Shown: positions 8,560-17,917 of the stretch, piece by piece
How the letters are laid out: each line of letters opens with the position of its first letter
Position numbering within the stretch: position 1 is the first letter of the stretch
NCBI RefSeq assembly: GCF_902459485.1
Contig: NZ_LR699120.1
Span: forward strand, 1-64,000
Direction of reading: 5' to 3'
Length of the DNA stretch: 64,000 nt
From: Aquicella siphonis
GTDB taxonomy: Bacteria > Pseudomonadota > Gammaproteobacteria > DSM-16500
The notes under the pieces: model-generated
What the model was told of the DNA's origin: nothing
What the model saw: only the letters and a program-made list of their open reading frames with translations
Databases searched by the model: none
Translations under genes and position numbers: made by a program

Positions 8560-9357
8560 ATGAGTCATGGTCCATTAAGGATAATTCAGATCAGCGATAC
8601 CCATTTATTTTCCGATAAGGACAAGGCGTTATTGGGTGTCCAGCCACATAAAAGTCTGGAAGGCGTACTTGAACAATTAAAACAGGATACAGAAAAGTTC
8701 GATTTTATCATTCATTCGGGTGATTTATCCCAGGATTATTCCGAGCCTGCTTATGTTCGTGTGGCTGAAATGCTGGGCGTATTTAACGTGCCGATATACT
8801 GTGTCCCGGGTAACCATGACGATCCCAAAGTCATGGCGCAAGTTTATCCGCGCGGGCTGATCTCCAATGACCGCCACATCGTCACCAAAAACTGGCAGTT
8901 TATATTGCTGGATTCTCATAAACCAGGAGCGGTGGAAGGATTTCTTGCGCATGAACAGTTAAATTATTTACAGCATTGTCTGCACACTTATCCGGAACAC
9001 CATGCCATTGTTCTGTTTCACCATCAACCAATTCCTGTTGGAAGCCGGTGGCTGGATAATCTCGGCCTCACCAATGCGGATGAGCTATGGAATATCATTT
9101 CCCGTTTCCCTAAATTGAAAAACGTGTTGTTTGGCCATGTCCATCAGGAATTTGACAAGGAAGTAAACGGTATACACTGTTACTCGACCCCGTCCACCTG
9201 CTTTCAATTCATGAGAAATCAAGATCATTTTGGTCTGGAAAATCTTCCTCCGGGTTATCGCTGGATCAATCTGTATGATGATGGACACATCAAAACAGGA
9301 GTAGTGCGTACACCCAAGTACATAGGCGAGTTTGACATTAAAGCCACGGGTTACTAG
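8560..9357 (+). CDS. cpdA: 3',5'-cyclic-AMP phosphodiesterase CpdA
   Basis: Class III cyclic nucleotide phosphodiesterase, a cytoplasmic binuclear metallophosphoesterase that hydrolyses cAMP to AMP. All metal-binding motifs are visible: SDTHLF (D13, H15), HSGDLSQD, PGNHDDP, the LFHHQP segment, and GHVHQEFD near the C-terminal third. Length 265 aa is typical of CpdA (about 275 aa in E. coli). AAAGG lies about 10 bases before the ATG. It stands alone and is convergent with the EmrB gene 26 bases downstream. The protein should lower cAMP and so counter CRP-dependent control. Confidence 0.9.
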   Translation: MSHGPLRIIQISDTHLFSDKDKALLGVQPHKSLEGVLEQLKQDTEKFDFIIHSGDLSQDYSEPAYVRVAEMLGVFNVPIYCVPGNHDDPKVMAQVYPRGLISNDRHIVTKNWQFILLDSHKPGAVEGFLAHEQLNYLQHCLHTYPEHHAIVLFHHQPIPVGSRWLDNLGLTNADELWNIISRFPKLKNVLFGHVHQEFDKEVNGIHCYSTPSTCFQFMRNQDHFGLENLPPGYRWINLYDDGHIKTGVVRTPKYIGEFDIKATGY

Positions 9358-9383
9358 TGCCGGGTAGCAAACACGCAGGTTTT

Positions 9384-10922
9384 TTATTCAGCCAGCTCTC
9401 TGACTATCCGTGTAGAAGGCCTGACTTTTTTGATTAACAGTACGAGCGGGATCATGCAAATAAAACACCACATGATTACAGCGAATACATTAACGAACGA
9501 CAGCATTTGTGCCTGGCGAAACAAGAGCTTGCCTAGTAATGCTGATCCCAGAGGATCTGTGGGTTTTAAATGCAATGGCGCGAGGTAGTCATAAACCAGC
9601 GGATTGTAAGGCGTGATAAATCCTCCCAACTGATTCCAGAAGAGTTGGGTGCCTCGTGTTGCAATAGTGACGGCAATGGAAATACCAATAGAGCTTCCAA
9701 TGGTGCGCAACAGACTGAATAATCCGGCGGCTTCTGTTCTTAGGCTGACACTGAGTGTCGAATAAGCAACGGTGGATAGCGGTACAAACACCATTCCAAG
9801 TCCAAATCCTTGCAGCAACATGGGGAAGATCAGCCAAAAAGGGCTGATATTGTCTATGGAATAGTAAGTGCCAATGGCCATGCCTATGACGCTGATCAAT
9901 ATCCCGAAGATAATCAGCAAACGAGCATCCATATGGGTAATCAGTCTTCCTACCAGCAGCATGCTGATCATGCCGCTGATCCCGCGCGGAGCCATCATGA
10001 GGCCTGTTGTCAACGCAGGATAATCAAGCAAACCTTCCATCATGATGGGTTGTATGACCATCATGCCATATAAGCCCAAACCAAAAATACATAATAAGAT
10101 ACTGGCAACCGCAAAATTCCTGTCCTTGAAAATCTTCAAATCAAACACGCTGCGTGATTTTTCCTGCATGGAATGGAAAAAAAACCCAAGCAACCCCGAT
10201 GCTGCAAGATACGTGACAATACAGATACTGGTAGAATTAAACCAATCGTCAGAATTTCCGCGATCGAGAACATATTGCAGTCCGCCTATCGCCATGGATA
10301 TCAGGATGAGCCCTAACCAGTCCATTTCGCGGCGCTTTTTTGGCGTATCAGGAAGAATGTTGGTCAGCAGCAAGGTAAACAAGCCGACTGGCACGTTGAC
10401 GTAAAATGTCCATCTCCACGTCGTGACATCTGTCAGATATCCGCCCAGCGTTGGACCAAGAATGGGACCGACCATGACGCCGACTCCCCAGATGGCCATG
10501 GCCTTGCCGCGCTCATCCGGCGGGAAGATGTCGGCCAGAATGGCTTGAGAAAGGGGGACTAGACCAGCGCCGAACACTCCTTGCAGCAGACGAAAGATCA
10601 CAATCTCCGCCAGCGTGACAGAAGCGCCACATAAAGCGGATGCCAGGGTGAAACCCGCAATTGAGATAATCAAATAGCGCTTTCTTCCAAGCCTGTCAGA
10701 GAGGTATCCGGTCAAGGGCATGAAAATAGCTGAAGAAACCAGATAGCTGGTCAGTGTCCAGGTAATTTCGTCTGACGATGCTCCCAGGGAGCCTTGCATG
10801 TGTGGTAACGCGACATTGACTATCGTTGTGTCAATGACTTGCATCAGAGTTGCTGACATGACGACAAAAGTAATTAGCCAGCGGTCCAGCGGTGTAACCT
10901 TCTTATAAAGCTCTTCCGTCAT
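9384..10922 (-). CDS. emrB: DHA2 family MFS efflux protein, EmrB type
   Basis: 512 aa with about 14 membrane segments. TTIVNVALPHMQGSL in TM1, SDRLGRKRYLI (motif A) and GVGVMVGPILGPTLGGYL (motif C) are hallmark EmrB/QacA features. It is the inner-membrane proton antiporter of a tripartite pump together with the upstream membrane-fusion protein; an outer-membrane channel gene is not in the operon. Last gene of a four-gene minus-strand operon (TauE-like, DUF1634, EmrA, EmrB), starting 32 bases after EmrA ends. Substrate cannot be read from sequence. Confidence 0.9.
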   Translation of the reverse strand: MTEELYKKVTPLDRWLITFVVMSATLMQVIDTTIVNVALPHMQGSLGASSDEITWTLTSYLVSSAIFMPLTGYLSDRLGRKRYLIISIAGFTLASALCGASVTLAEIVIFRLLQGVFGAGLVPLSQAILADIFPPDERGKAMAIWGVGVMVGPILGPTLGGYLTDVTTWRWTFYVNVPVGLFTLLLTNILPDTPKKRREMDWLGLILISMAIGGLQYVLDRGNSDDWFNSTSICIVTYLAASGLLGFFFHSMQEKSRSVFDLKIFKDRNFAVASILLCIFGLGLYGMMVIQPIMMEGLLDYPALTTGLMMAPRGISGMISMLLVGRLITHMDARLLIIFGILISVIGMAIGTYYSIDNISPFWLIFPMLLQGFGLGMVFVPLSTVAYSTLSVSLRTEAAGLFSLLRTIGSSIGISIAVTIATRGTQLFWNQLGGFITPYNPLVYDYLAPLHLKPTDPLGSALLGKLLFRQAQMLSFVNVFAVIMWCFICMIPLVLLIKKVRPSTRIVRELAE

Positions 10923-10954
10923 GATGAATCCATTTCAGTCAACGTGAGTCAGTA

Positions 10955-11848
10955 TCAGGGTTTTTGATAAAGGTATTGACGCAGATGAACGGTAACGGTT
11001 GCTGAACTGCCTATACGCAATGGCAAATTCACATCCGGATTCAGTATCAATACGCGCACAGGAATTCTTTGTGTGACCTTGACCCAGTTCCCGGTCGCAT
11101 TTTGCGGCGGGAGCAGTGAAAAAGCCGATCCGGTGCCGCCGCTGATACTTTCCACGACGCCATTAAAGGGATGGCCAGGATACAGGTCAGTTACAATAGT
11201 CGCTGTCTGACCCGGTTTGATAGCTTCCAATTGTGTTTCCTTGAAATTGGCGTCCACCCAGAATTTATCATCGCTGATCAGGGCAAATAATGCCTGATTA
11301 GCGTGTACGATATCACCGCCATTCAGACTGACATTTGTGACCCAGCCTGTTGCGGGAGAGATCACACGCGTATATCTCAGATCCAGATTTGCCTGATCGA
11401 GCCTGGCTTTAGACTCTTCAACTTTTGCCTGAGCAGTCTTGTATTCCGATACGGCATTGTCACCTTCTTGTGTCGATACAAATTTTTTCTCCGCCAAAGT
11501 CAATACTCTGTTTTTTGTCAGGGTGGCATTGTCCAGCTCCGCATTGCTCAGATTCAATTGTGCCTGGGCAGAGTTGACAGCCAGTTGAAATGGTTCGGGA
11601 TCGATGTCAAAAAGGGGCTGATCCTTTTTGACATATTGATTATTGTTGATGTAGACCTTGATGACTTTGCCGGAAACCCGCGGGGCAATTTGTATGACAT
11701 TTGCATTCAGGTAAGCGTCATCGGTGCTGACATAATAATGCCCGTAAATCCAGTAACCCAGCCAAACACCGCCGCTAAGTACGAAAAAAGCAGCGACCAT
11801 TATTTTCTTAAATCGTTTGGATTTAGTCATGCGGTTGAAAAAAGTCAT
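10955..11848 (-). CDS. emrA: membrane-fusion protein, EmrA/HlyD type
   Basis: 297 aa. One membrane anchor (about residues 13-33), then YVSTDDAYLNANVIQIAPRV, the EmrA/VceA signature before the biotinyl-lipoyl half (SGKVIKVYINNNQYVKKDQPLFDID). A coiled-coil hairpin follows (about 80-160), then the second lipoyl half (RYTRVISPATGWVTNVSLNGGD) and a beta-barrel region. It bridges EmrB to an outer-membrane channel. The ATG at 11848 is chosen because GGAG lies 9 bases upstream; the longer frame to 11965 would prepend 39 residues overlapping the preceding gene. Confidence 0.9.
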   Translation of the reverse strand: MTFFNRMTKSKRFKKIMVAAFFVLSGGVWLGYWIYGHYYVSTDDAYLNANVIQIAPRVSGKVIKVYINNNQYVKKDQPLFDIDPEPFQLAVNSAQAQLNLSNAELDNATLTKNRVLTLAEKKFVSTQEGDNAVSEYKTAQAKVEESKARLDQANLDLRYTRVISPATGWVTNVSLNGGDIVHANQALFALISDDKFWVDANFKETQLEAIKPGQTATIVTDLYPGHPFNGVVESISGGTGSAFSLLPPQNATGNWVKVTQRIPVRVLILNPDVNLPLRIGSSATVTVHLRQYLYQKP

Positions 11849-11879
11849 GGAAAACTCCGATAAGTACTGATATTTATTT

Positions 11880-12245
11880 TCATGTCCGCCAGAAAAAACT
11901 GTAAACAAGTGTAACCAGAATAAACAGGCTGATAGAGGCAAACCAAAAATCGTGCGTGACGCCATAATACCAGACCAGCATGGCGACGCGTACTACTTGT
12001 GTGCCGACCAAAGTCAGCAGACCCAATTCGATGATTCCCATAGGGGAAAACGACAAAGCCGTGTGCCAGATCATGGCGATACTGGTGTGATAGTTTTCTG
12101 TCTGAAATAATTCTGACTGCAGGCTGTTGCCGCCGTTTTGGTATAGATACATGGAACCGCCGATAATCACCATGCAGCACGCAATCATCATGCCTGCGGT
12201 GAGAATGAGCCCCATGATTTCTTCCATTGTCTTATTTGTTTGCAT
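11880..12245 (-). CDS. DUF1634 membrane protein
   Basis: 121 aa with three hydrophobic segments (about 12-32, 62-85, 95-118). The MGLILTAGMMIACCMVIIGG helix after a short charged N-terminus and the SPMGIIELGLLTLVGTQVVR segment fit the DUF1634 family, which commonly sits next to a TauE/SafE permease, exactly as here. Starts considered: ATG 12251 and ATG 12245, both just after the TauE stop; the second has AGGA five bases upstream. It begins 10 bases after the TauE-like gene ends and is followed by emrA after 31 bases. Function unknown; probably an accessory subunit of the permease. Confidence 0.7.
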   Translation of the reverse strand: MQTNKTMEEIMGLILTAGMMIACCMVIIGGSMYLYQNGGNSLQSELFQTENYHTSIAMIWHTALSFSPMGIIELGLLTLVGTQVVRVAMLVWYYGVTHDFWFASISLFILVTLVYSFFWRT

Positions 12246-12255
12246 ACCCATCCTG

Positions 12256-13092
12256 TTAGAGAGTTCCGGCGGCCGCTTTGTATAGCATTTGCAGGCCAAT
12301 AATGCAGATTATTATACTGAACAGCAGGCGCAAGACACGATTATGTAATTTGGGCAGAATTCTGGCGCCAGAAAATGCTCCGGCTATCACTCCCAGCATG
12401 ACAGGGAATGCGATGGCGGGGTTGATGTACCCGTGCGAAAAATAAATTCCGGCGCTGACAGCGGCTGTGATTCCAATCATGAAATTACTGGTGGTGGTGG
12501 CGACCTTATAAGGCAATCGTAGCGCCTGGTCCATGGCCAATACTTTAAGGGTTCCGGAACCGACGCCCAGCAGGCCCGCGATCAGGCCGGCAAATCCCAT
12601 TATCAACAAGGCAAGAGGAACATTCTGGACATGATAGTTTACCAGTTGTTGTTTTTCAGGATAGGTGCCGTCCAGTTTAAGCGCGACCGCCCAGGGATGC
12701 GATTGTGTATATTGTTCATGCTCTTCCCTGCGTTTACTGGTCATATAGGCAGAAAAAAACAGCAGAAAGCTGAACAAGACGGACAGAAAGGTTTTTGAAA
12801 CCACAGCGATTAACAAGGCGCCTGTGACGGCGCCAATGACTGCCGCGGTTTCAAGAAACATGCCAATGCGTACATTTGTATAACCTTCGCGCAGATATGC
12901 GGCGGCGGTGCCCGATGAAGTTGCAATAACAGAAATCAATGATGCTCCCATCGCATAATGAATATTGACATGAAACAGCAGGACCAGAACCGGAATAATA
13001 ATGACACCTCCTCCCAGTCCGGTTAGTGATCCCACCAGGCCGGCAAGAAATGAAAAGAAAAGAAGTAAGGCAGAAAAAGCAAGGATGGTCAA
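12256..13092 (-). CDS. TauE/SafE family sulfite/anion exporter
   Basis: 278 aa, eight predicted membrane helices in two homologous halves. Each half carries the family glycine-rich motif: LVGSLTGLGGGVIIIPVLVL near the N-terminus and LIAGLLGVGSGTLKVLAMD near residue 165. The family exports sulfite, sulfoacetate or other organic anions across the inner membrane; the substrate here is unknown. First gene of the minus-strand operon continuing with DUF1634 and EmrAB, an unusual pairing of an anion exporter with a drug pump. Confidence 0.85.
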   Translation of the reverse strand: MTILAFSALLLFFSFLAGLVGSLTGLGGGVIIIPVLVLLFHVNIHYAMGASLISVIATSSGTAAAYLREGYTNVRIGMFLETAAVIGAVTGALLIAVVSKTFLSVLFSFLLFFSAYMTSKRREEHEQYTQSHPWAVALKLDGTYPEKQQLVNYHVQNVPLALLIMGFAGLIAGLLGVGSGTLKVLAMDQALRLPYKVATTTSNFMIGITAAVSAGIYFSHGYINPAIAFPVMLGVIAGAFSGARILPKLHNRVLRLLFSIIICIIGLQMLYKAAAGTL

Positions 13093-13226
13093 AGTGTCTC
13101 CTATCGGGATGTGTTGTTTTAATAAAAATACTATATTTGCTGGAATAAGCCTACTTATACCTTATAAATTGCCATGATTAAGGTACACTAATAATGATAG
13201 AAGAAGGAATGTTTAGGAGTTTTAAT

Positions 13227-13943
13227 ATGCGAAACCGAGTAAGGTTGCTGCAATTGCTGATAATCGCTTCGCTTATGTTTCCGGTTCTCGCCCTGTCCGC
13301 GTCCTATGGGAAAAAAATCTGCAAAACACCCGGGTTTCATTGTTTGCGTGTTAAGGGAAATCAATCTTGGCGGTCTCTTTTTCCTGATGATCATGACAGG
13401 GGTATAGTCATGCGGGTCAACAGGATGAATACACAGATTTATCCTGGTATTACACTGGCTGTTCCTGATAATCTCGCTGAAGCTGATATTATGGATTTTT
13501 CACCGTTTCCTCTCAATGTCCCTTCGCCAGGAGAAAAAATTGTCATTGTTGATCCAGCGAGCCATGCCTGGGGTGCGTATGACGCAGAGGGTGTTTTGGT
13601 GAGGTGGGGTCCTGCTTCGGCAGGAGCAGATTATTGCCGCGATATTGACAGGGAGTGCCGCACTCATGAGGGTTCATTTCGCGTTTACTCATTGGGAAGC
13701 AGTGATTGTTATTCAACCAAGTTTCCACTGCCTGACGGAGGAGCCCCCATGCCTTATTGCATGTATTTTCAGAATGGACAGGCATTGCATGGAGAGCCGA
13801 ATGGACTGCCAGGTTATAATGCTAGCCATGGATGCGTGCGCATGTATGTGAATGATGCGGAATGGCTGCGGTATGATTTCATTGAAGGCCCTAATTCAGG
13901 CAATCATTACCGGGGAACCCGGGTGATAGTGAAAGCATATTGA
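13227..13943 (+). CDS. L,D-transpeptidase (YkuD domain), exported
   Basis: 238 aa from the ATG at 13227 (AGGAG seven bases upstream). An N-terminal signal (RLLQLLIIASLMFPVLALSA) leads to the periplasm. The YkuD domain spans about 110-238. Catalytic motif: HGEPNGLPGYNASHGCVRM, with the nucleophile cysteine in SHGCVR. Such enzymes make 3-3 peptidoglycan cross-links or attach outer-membrane proteins to peptidoglycan. Two further cysteines (YCRDIDRECR) precede the catalytic core. It is a single gene convergent with phaC. Confidence 0.87.
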   Translation: MRNRVRLLQLLIIASLMFPVLALSASYGKKICKTPGFHCLRVKGNQSWRSLFPDDHDRGIVMRVNRMNTQIYPGITLAVPDNLAEADIMDFSPFPLNVPSPGEKIVIVDPASHAWGAYDAEGVLVRWGPASAGADYCRDIDRECRTHEGSFRVYSLGSSDCYSTKFPLPDGGAPMPYCMYFQNGQALHGEPNGLPGYNASHGCVRMYVNDAEWLRYDFIEGPNSGNHYRGTRVIVKAY

Positions 13944-14044
13944 TGGAGAGCGCGCGCACCAGCATAGTTACGTGAGCGCTTCTATTGATTCGGCTGCGAG
14001 ACAGTTATTTGGCACACATGTTAGCAAACCAGGCGTTCCAGGAA

Positions 14045-15796
14045 TTATTTTTGCAGCACATAAGAACCAGGAGCATCTTCCAAAGGAAGATAGCCTTCCT
14101 TTTCACATCCCATTTCGGGGGGGGCAATCTTTTTACCCGATTTTTTCGCCAGCCATTTTTCAAAAGCGGGCCACCATGAACCTTCATACACTTTTGAATT
14201 CTGATACCAGCTGTCTGCGTCTATGAATCTGTCATTTTCTTTCAAGGTGGAGATCCGGTAATGCCGTTTGGTGGTTTTGGATGGCAGGCTGACTATGCCG
14301 ACATTATGTCCTCCGCTGGTCAGCGCGAAAGTAACATCGCTGTTCGTCAAGAGATTGATCTTGAACACGGAATGCCAGGGAGACACATGGTCTCGTTCCG
14401 TCGCCACAACAAAAATGGGTATGGAAATATCCGTCAGCGCAATTGGCTTGTTGGCAACAATGAATTTTCCTTCCGCGAGTTCGTTGTGCAAAAATAATCT
14501 TCGCAAATATTCGGAGTGCATTTTATAGGGCATGCGCGTTGCGTCAGCATTCCATGACATGAGATCGGTCAATGGCTTGCGCACTCCCAGCATGTAATCA
14601 TGAATCAGGCGTGACCAGATTAAATCATTTGAGCGCAGAAGCTGAAAAGCGCCCGCCATTTGATGAGTGTCAAGATACCCCTTTTCCTGCATGATGCTTT
14701 CCAGAAAAGTGATTTGACTTTCATCGATGAACAAACCCAGTTCGCCTGGCTCTGTGAAATCCGTCTGGGCTGCGAACAAGGTCATGCTTGCCAGCCGGTT
14801 ATCATTGTCGCGTGCCAGTGTCGCTGCAGCAATGGATGCGAGTGTTCCTCCAAGGCAATAACCGACAAGATGGATTTTCTGTCTGGGCAGAATACATGAA
14901 ATCACATCCAGCGCAGACATAATGCCAAGGTTGAGATATTCTTCCATGCCAAGGTTACGGTCTTTGCGTTTGGGATTTTTCCATGAAATCATGAAAACGG
15001 TGTGACCCTTTTTGACAAGATAATTCACGAGTGAATGCTTGGGCGTGAGATCGAGAATATAATATTTCATAATCCATGCGGGCGTGATTAGCACGGGTTC
15101 GGCATAGACTTTATCTGTAACAGGGGAATACTGGATGAGTTCAATCAGTTGATTGCGATAAATCACTTTCCCAGGTGTGGCGGCAATATTATCACCGATC
15201 ACAAAATTTTCAGATCCGACCGGGGGTTTGTTCGCCAGATTGCGCTCGATGTCTTCAAGAAAATTTTCCAGCCCTTTCAGGAAATTTTCACCATTCTGTT
15301 CTATCGCGGCTTGCTGGATTTCAGGGTTGGTCAATACGGAATTGGCGGGCGACAGCATATCCAGGATCTGACGCAAGGTGAAATCAACCACGTCTTCGTG
15401 ATGGCGGCTTACTCCACGCACTTTCGACGCGGCAACATGCCACCAGTTTTGTACCAGGAGAAACGATTCATAATAGAATGAGTATGGAAATTCCTGCCAG
15501 CGCTTCCCTGTAAAGCGTTTGTCCTGGGGCGAGGTAATAATGCAATATTCGCCGCTGGCGTCACCGCTGAGATGGCCCATAAATTGATTAAACAGATGCA
15601 ACAGGTTGTCCTGATATAACTGATACAGCTCCATCTGCTTGGCGGGATGGATGAGCAAATGAAAATACCAGTCAAAGAACGCAATCATTAACGCTGCCGG
15701 AGAAATACCACCGGTGAATTTACTGACAGCGACTTGTAATGATCTGTCTACCGCTTCGGCTTTTTCGTGTTTTTCTTCCCAGTGTGCGTCTAGCAT
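14045..15796 (-). CDS. phaC: class I poly(R)-hydroxyalkanoate synthase
   Basis: Polymerises (R)-3-hydroxyacyl-CoA into PHA granules. 583 aa, the length of class I enzymes that work without PhaE or PhaR subunits. The lipase-like box GYCLGG at about residues 312-317 carries the nucleophile cysteine. The aspartate (ATERDHVSPW) and histidine (SGGHNVG) of the triad are present, as is the family's WWPAFEKWL near the C-terminus. The start is placed at the ATG 15796, because GGAG is seven bases before it but only one base before the upstream TTG. It ends the phaB-phaR-phasin-phaC minus-strand group. Confidence 0.93.
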   Translation of the reverse strand: MLDAHWEEKHEKAEAVDRSLQVAVSKFTGGISPAALMIAFFDWYFHLLIHPAKQMELYQLYQDNLLHLFNQFMGHLSGDASGEYCIITSPQDKRFTGKRWQEFPYSFYYESFLLVQNWWHVAASKVRGVSRHHEDVVDFTLRQILDMLSPANSVLTNPEIQQAAIEQNGENFLKGLENFLEDIERNLANKPPVGSENFVIGDNIAATPGKVIYRNQLIELIQYSPVTDKVYAEPVLITPAWIMKYYILDLTPKHSLVNYLVKKGHTVFMISWKNPKRKDRNLGMEEYLNLGIMSALDVISCILPRQKIHLVGYCLGGTLASIAAATLARDNDNRLASMTLFAAQTDFTEPGELGLFIDESQITFLESIMQEKGYLDTHQMAGAFQLLRSNDLIWSRLIHDYMLGVRKPLTDLMSWNADATRMPYKMHSEYLRRLFLHNELAEGKFIVANKPIALTDISIPIFVVATERDHVSPWHSVFKINLLTNSDVTFALTSGGHNVGIVSLPSKTTKRHYRISTLKENDRFIDADSWYQNSKVYEGSWWPAFEKWLAKKSGKKIAPPEMGCEKEGYLPLEDAPGSYVLQK

Positions 15797-15859
15797 TGCC
15801 AATCTCCGGTTTCAGAGATCATTTTAATAGTGTACCTCTTATCGCAGCACAGGGTGTGA

Positions 15860-16255
15860 TTATTTCATCTTCTCCGTCTTTTCCGGTTTTTCCGTAAATT
15901 TTTGTGCTTTCTCAACAGCTTTTTCCGTAATTTTAGCAGCGGTCGTACCCCAGAGCTTGGCGATTTCTTCCATGTTTTCCATGGCCAGGTGAGCTATTTT
16001 TTGGGTAATATCGATACTGGCGGAAATGTTTTCACTCAAACAATCTTTTTGGAGGTTAAGAAAATCTTCCGGCTTTCGCACACTGCTGAGACGTTTTAGC
16101 TGACTGGAAACCCTGTTAAAATTTTCACCAATAATTTCCAGGTTTTGCTCGGCTATGCGTTTGCCGATTTCATTAAGCGTCTTATTCCATTCGCTGACCG
16201 GAGCGGTGAAGCTTTTATTTATCTTGAAAAATTGATCAAAACCTTCGTGATACAT
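15860..16255 (-). CDS. phasin family granule-coating protein
   Basis: 131 aa, almost wholly helical and amphipathic. The N-terminal FDQFFKINKSFTAPVSEWNK and the central LRDF-like helices fit the Phasin_2/PhaP family, which coats PHA granules and stops them merging. The C-terminus is rich in lysine and glutamate (EKAVEKAQKFTEKPEKTEK), a likely flexible tail. GGAGGG lies seven bases upstream of the ATG, a very strong ribosome site fitting an abundant protein. It sits between phaR and phaC. Confidence 0.82.
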   Translation of the reverse strand: MYHEGFDQFFKINKSFTAPVSEWNKTLNEIGKRIAEQNLEIIGENFNRVSSQLKRLSSVRKPEDFLNLQKDCLSENISASIDITQKIAHLAMENMEEIAKLWGTTAAKITEKAVEKAQKFTEKPEKTEKMK

Positions 16256-16380
16256 ATTCTGGCCCTCCGATGAATTTAAAAATTGTGCACTGCAACATCC
16301 TTATATTTACTTTAGGCGAGAATCGCAATCCTGTCAAATTTGGGAAAGGAACATATATTGTAAGTAATTCTAATTTATAA

Positions 16381-16839
16381 TTATTTTTTCTTACTGCGTG
16401 ATTTTTTACGCATGGCTTGCTCCGATCCTTTGGGGACGGGTTTCTGCTTTTTCACCAGCTGCTGCAGCAGTTCGGGGTTTGAAAGTAATTGTTGATAAGC
16501 CATCCACTGGTGCTGGAAAAATTGTTTTTGATCAAGGAATAAATGCATGGCTTGTTCAAGATACCGGCTAAACAGGTTTTGCGACTTTTCATGGTAGGAA
16601 CGAATCAAATCTTGAAGGAGGGGCGTGGTGAAGATCGGTGTGGAACTGGTTTCCTGTTCTGTGATGATCTGCAAAAGTGTTCCTTGTGTCAAATCCTTGC
16701 TGGTGCGCGCATCGATTACCTGAAAATTGACTCTGTCAAATACCAGCTGTTTTACATCATCCAAGGTGATGTAAACACCCAGCTCGGTATCATAGAGCCT
16801 GCGGTTAGGATATTTCTTTATAATGCGTATGTTTGCCAC
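16381..16839 (-). CDS. phaR: PHA synthesis repressor PhaR
   Basis: 152 aa. The N-terminal IRIIKKYPNRRLYDTELGVYITLDD is the highly conserved PHB/PHA accumulation regulator DNA-binding domain (about residues 1-62), followed by the second domain (about 65-105) and a basic tail (MRKKSRSKKK). PhaR binds PHA granules and represses phasin genes; the phasin gene directly downstream is the probable target. The start is GTG with GAGGG seven bases upstream. It lies 134 bases after phaB. Confidence 0.92.
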   Translation of the reverse strand: MANIRIIKKYPNRRLYDTELGVYITLDDVKQLVFDRVNFQVIDARTSKDLTQGTLLQIITEQETSSTPIFTTPLLQDLIRSYHEKSQNLFSRYLEQAMHLFLDQKQFFQHQWMAYQQLLSNPELLQQLVKKQKPVPKGSEQAMRKKSRSKKK

Positions 16840-16973
16840 GCGCTGTCCCTCGATATAAGTGACTGCTGCAAGGTATCAAAAGACGGGCACTCGCACAGCC
16901 GCGTCAGAAATACCGCCAGACTTTGGTAAGGAAATATCCTGTGCTTGATCTTGTCATGCATAGATTTATGATA

Positions 16974-17714
16974 CTACATCATGTATTGGCCGCCGTTAAT
17001 GGCAATGTTGGCGCCGGTGATATAACTGTTTCTTTCATCCGCAAGAAAGGACACCACGCGCGCGACTTCTTCCGGCTCCGCGAGTCTCCCCATCGGAATT
17101 TGAGCAATAATTTTTTCCCGGATGTCATCTTGTATCGCCATGACCATATCAGTGGCGACATAGCCTGGCGAGATGGTGTTCACAGTAATGTGATGTTTTG
17201 CGACTTCTAATGCCAATGCCTTGGTGAATCCGTGGATGCCGGCTTTAGCGGCCGAATAATTGACTTGGCCGAATTGACCCTTTTGTCCGTTTATGGATGA
17301 TATGTTTATAATGCGTCCATAATTTCGTGCTTTCATTGCGTTGATGACCGCGTGGGTCATATAGAAGACACTACTTAAATCGGTGAGAATGACAAGATCC
17401 CATTCTTCCTGGGACATCTTGCAACAGGCGTGATCGCGGGTTATTCCGGCATTATTTACCAAAATATCCACCGCTCCGAGACCGCTTTCGATTTTTGCAA
17501 TCATTTCTTCGCAGGATTTGAAATTTGTGACATCGGCGTAGGCGATGTCAAAGTCATAACCGGCTTTCTTTTGCTCTGAGTGCCATTCAAGAGCGGCTTC
17601 ATGTTTACGGCTGTATCCCGCAACCACCCGGTAGCCGTGATCATATAACTCCCTGGAAATGGCATGTCCTATGCCTCCCATTCCACCGGTTACCACAGCT
17701 ATCCTTTTTGCCAT
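16974..17714 (-). CDS. phaB: acetoacetyl-CoA reductase
   Basis: Short-chain dehydrogenase reducing acetoacetyl-CoA to (R)-3-hydroxybutyryl-CoA with NADPH, the monomer step for PHA. 246 aa. TGGMGGIGHAI (residues 9-19) is the TGxxxGIG nucleotide loop. NNAG at about 88-91, the catalytic serine in NISSINGQKGQFGQ, and YSAAKAG (Tyr and Lys of the catalytic set) are present. The Q-rich loop is typical of PhaB. AAGGAG precedes the ATG by eight bases. It is the first gene of the PHA group. A thiolase (phaA) is not in the window. Confidence 0.92.
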   Translation of the reverse strand: MAKRIAVVTGGMGGIGHAISRELYDHGYRVVAGYSRKHEAALEWHSEQKKAGYDFDIAYADVTNFKSCEEMIAKIESGLGAVDILVNNAGITRDHACCKMSQEEWDLVILTDLSSVFYMTHAVINAMKARNYGRIINISSINGQKGQFGQVNYSAAKAGIHGFTKALALEVAKHHITVNTISPGYVATDMVMAIQDDIREKIIAQIPMGRLAEPEEVARVVSFLADERNSYITGANIAINGGQYMM

Positions 17715-17917
17715 GATTTCTTACTCCTTGCTTGACTCTATTTTCCTTGATGGCTAATCTTGTTGCCAGTCATTTTTTAGGCGCTGGTTGGATCAAGTAT
17801 AAATACTATCAATATCGTTGGCATCATCTCAACGTTGTCTTGCACACGTCGTTATACCAACGCCGTTGCGTTTGTAACGGGACCCAACTGAATTTTAAAT
17901 AGAAGGGAGTTCCACTC

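Noticed and set aside
13972-14226. Short plus-strand frames against phaC
   Set aside because: Antisense shadow of the phaC C-terminus.
16381-17714. phaR considered as a toxin-antitoxin or phage regulator
   Set aside because: The N-terminal domain is the standard PHA accumulation regulator and the gene lies among pha genes.
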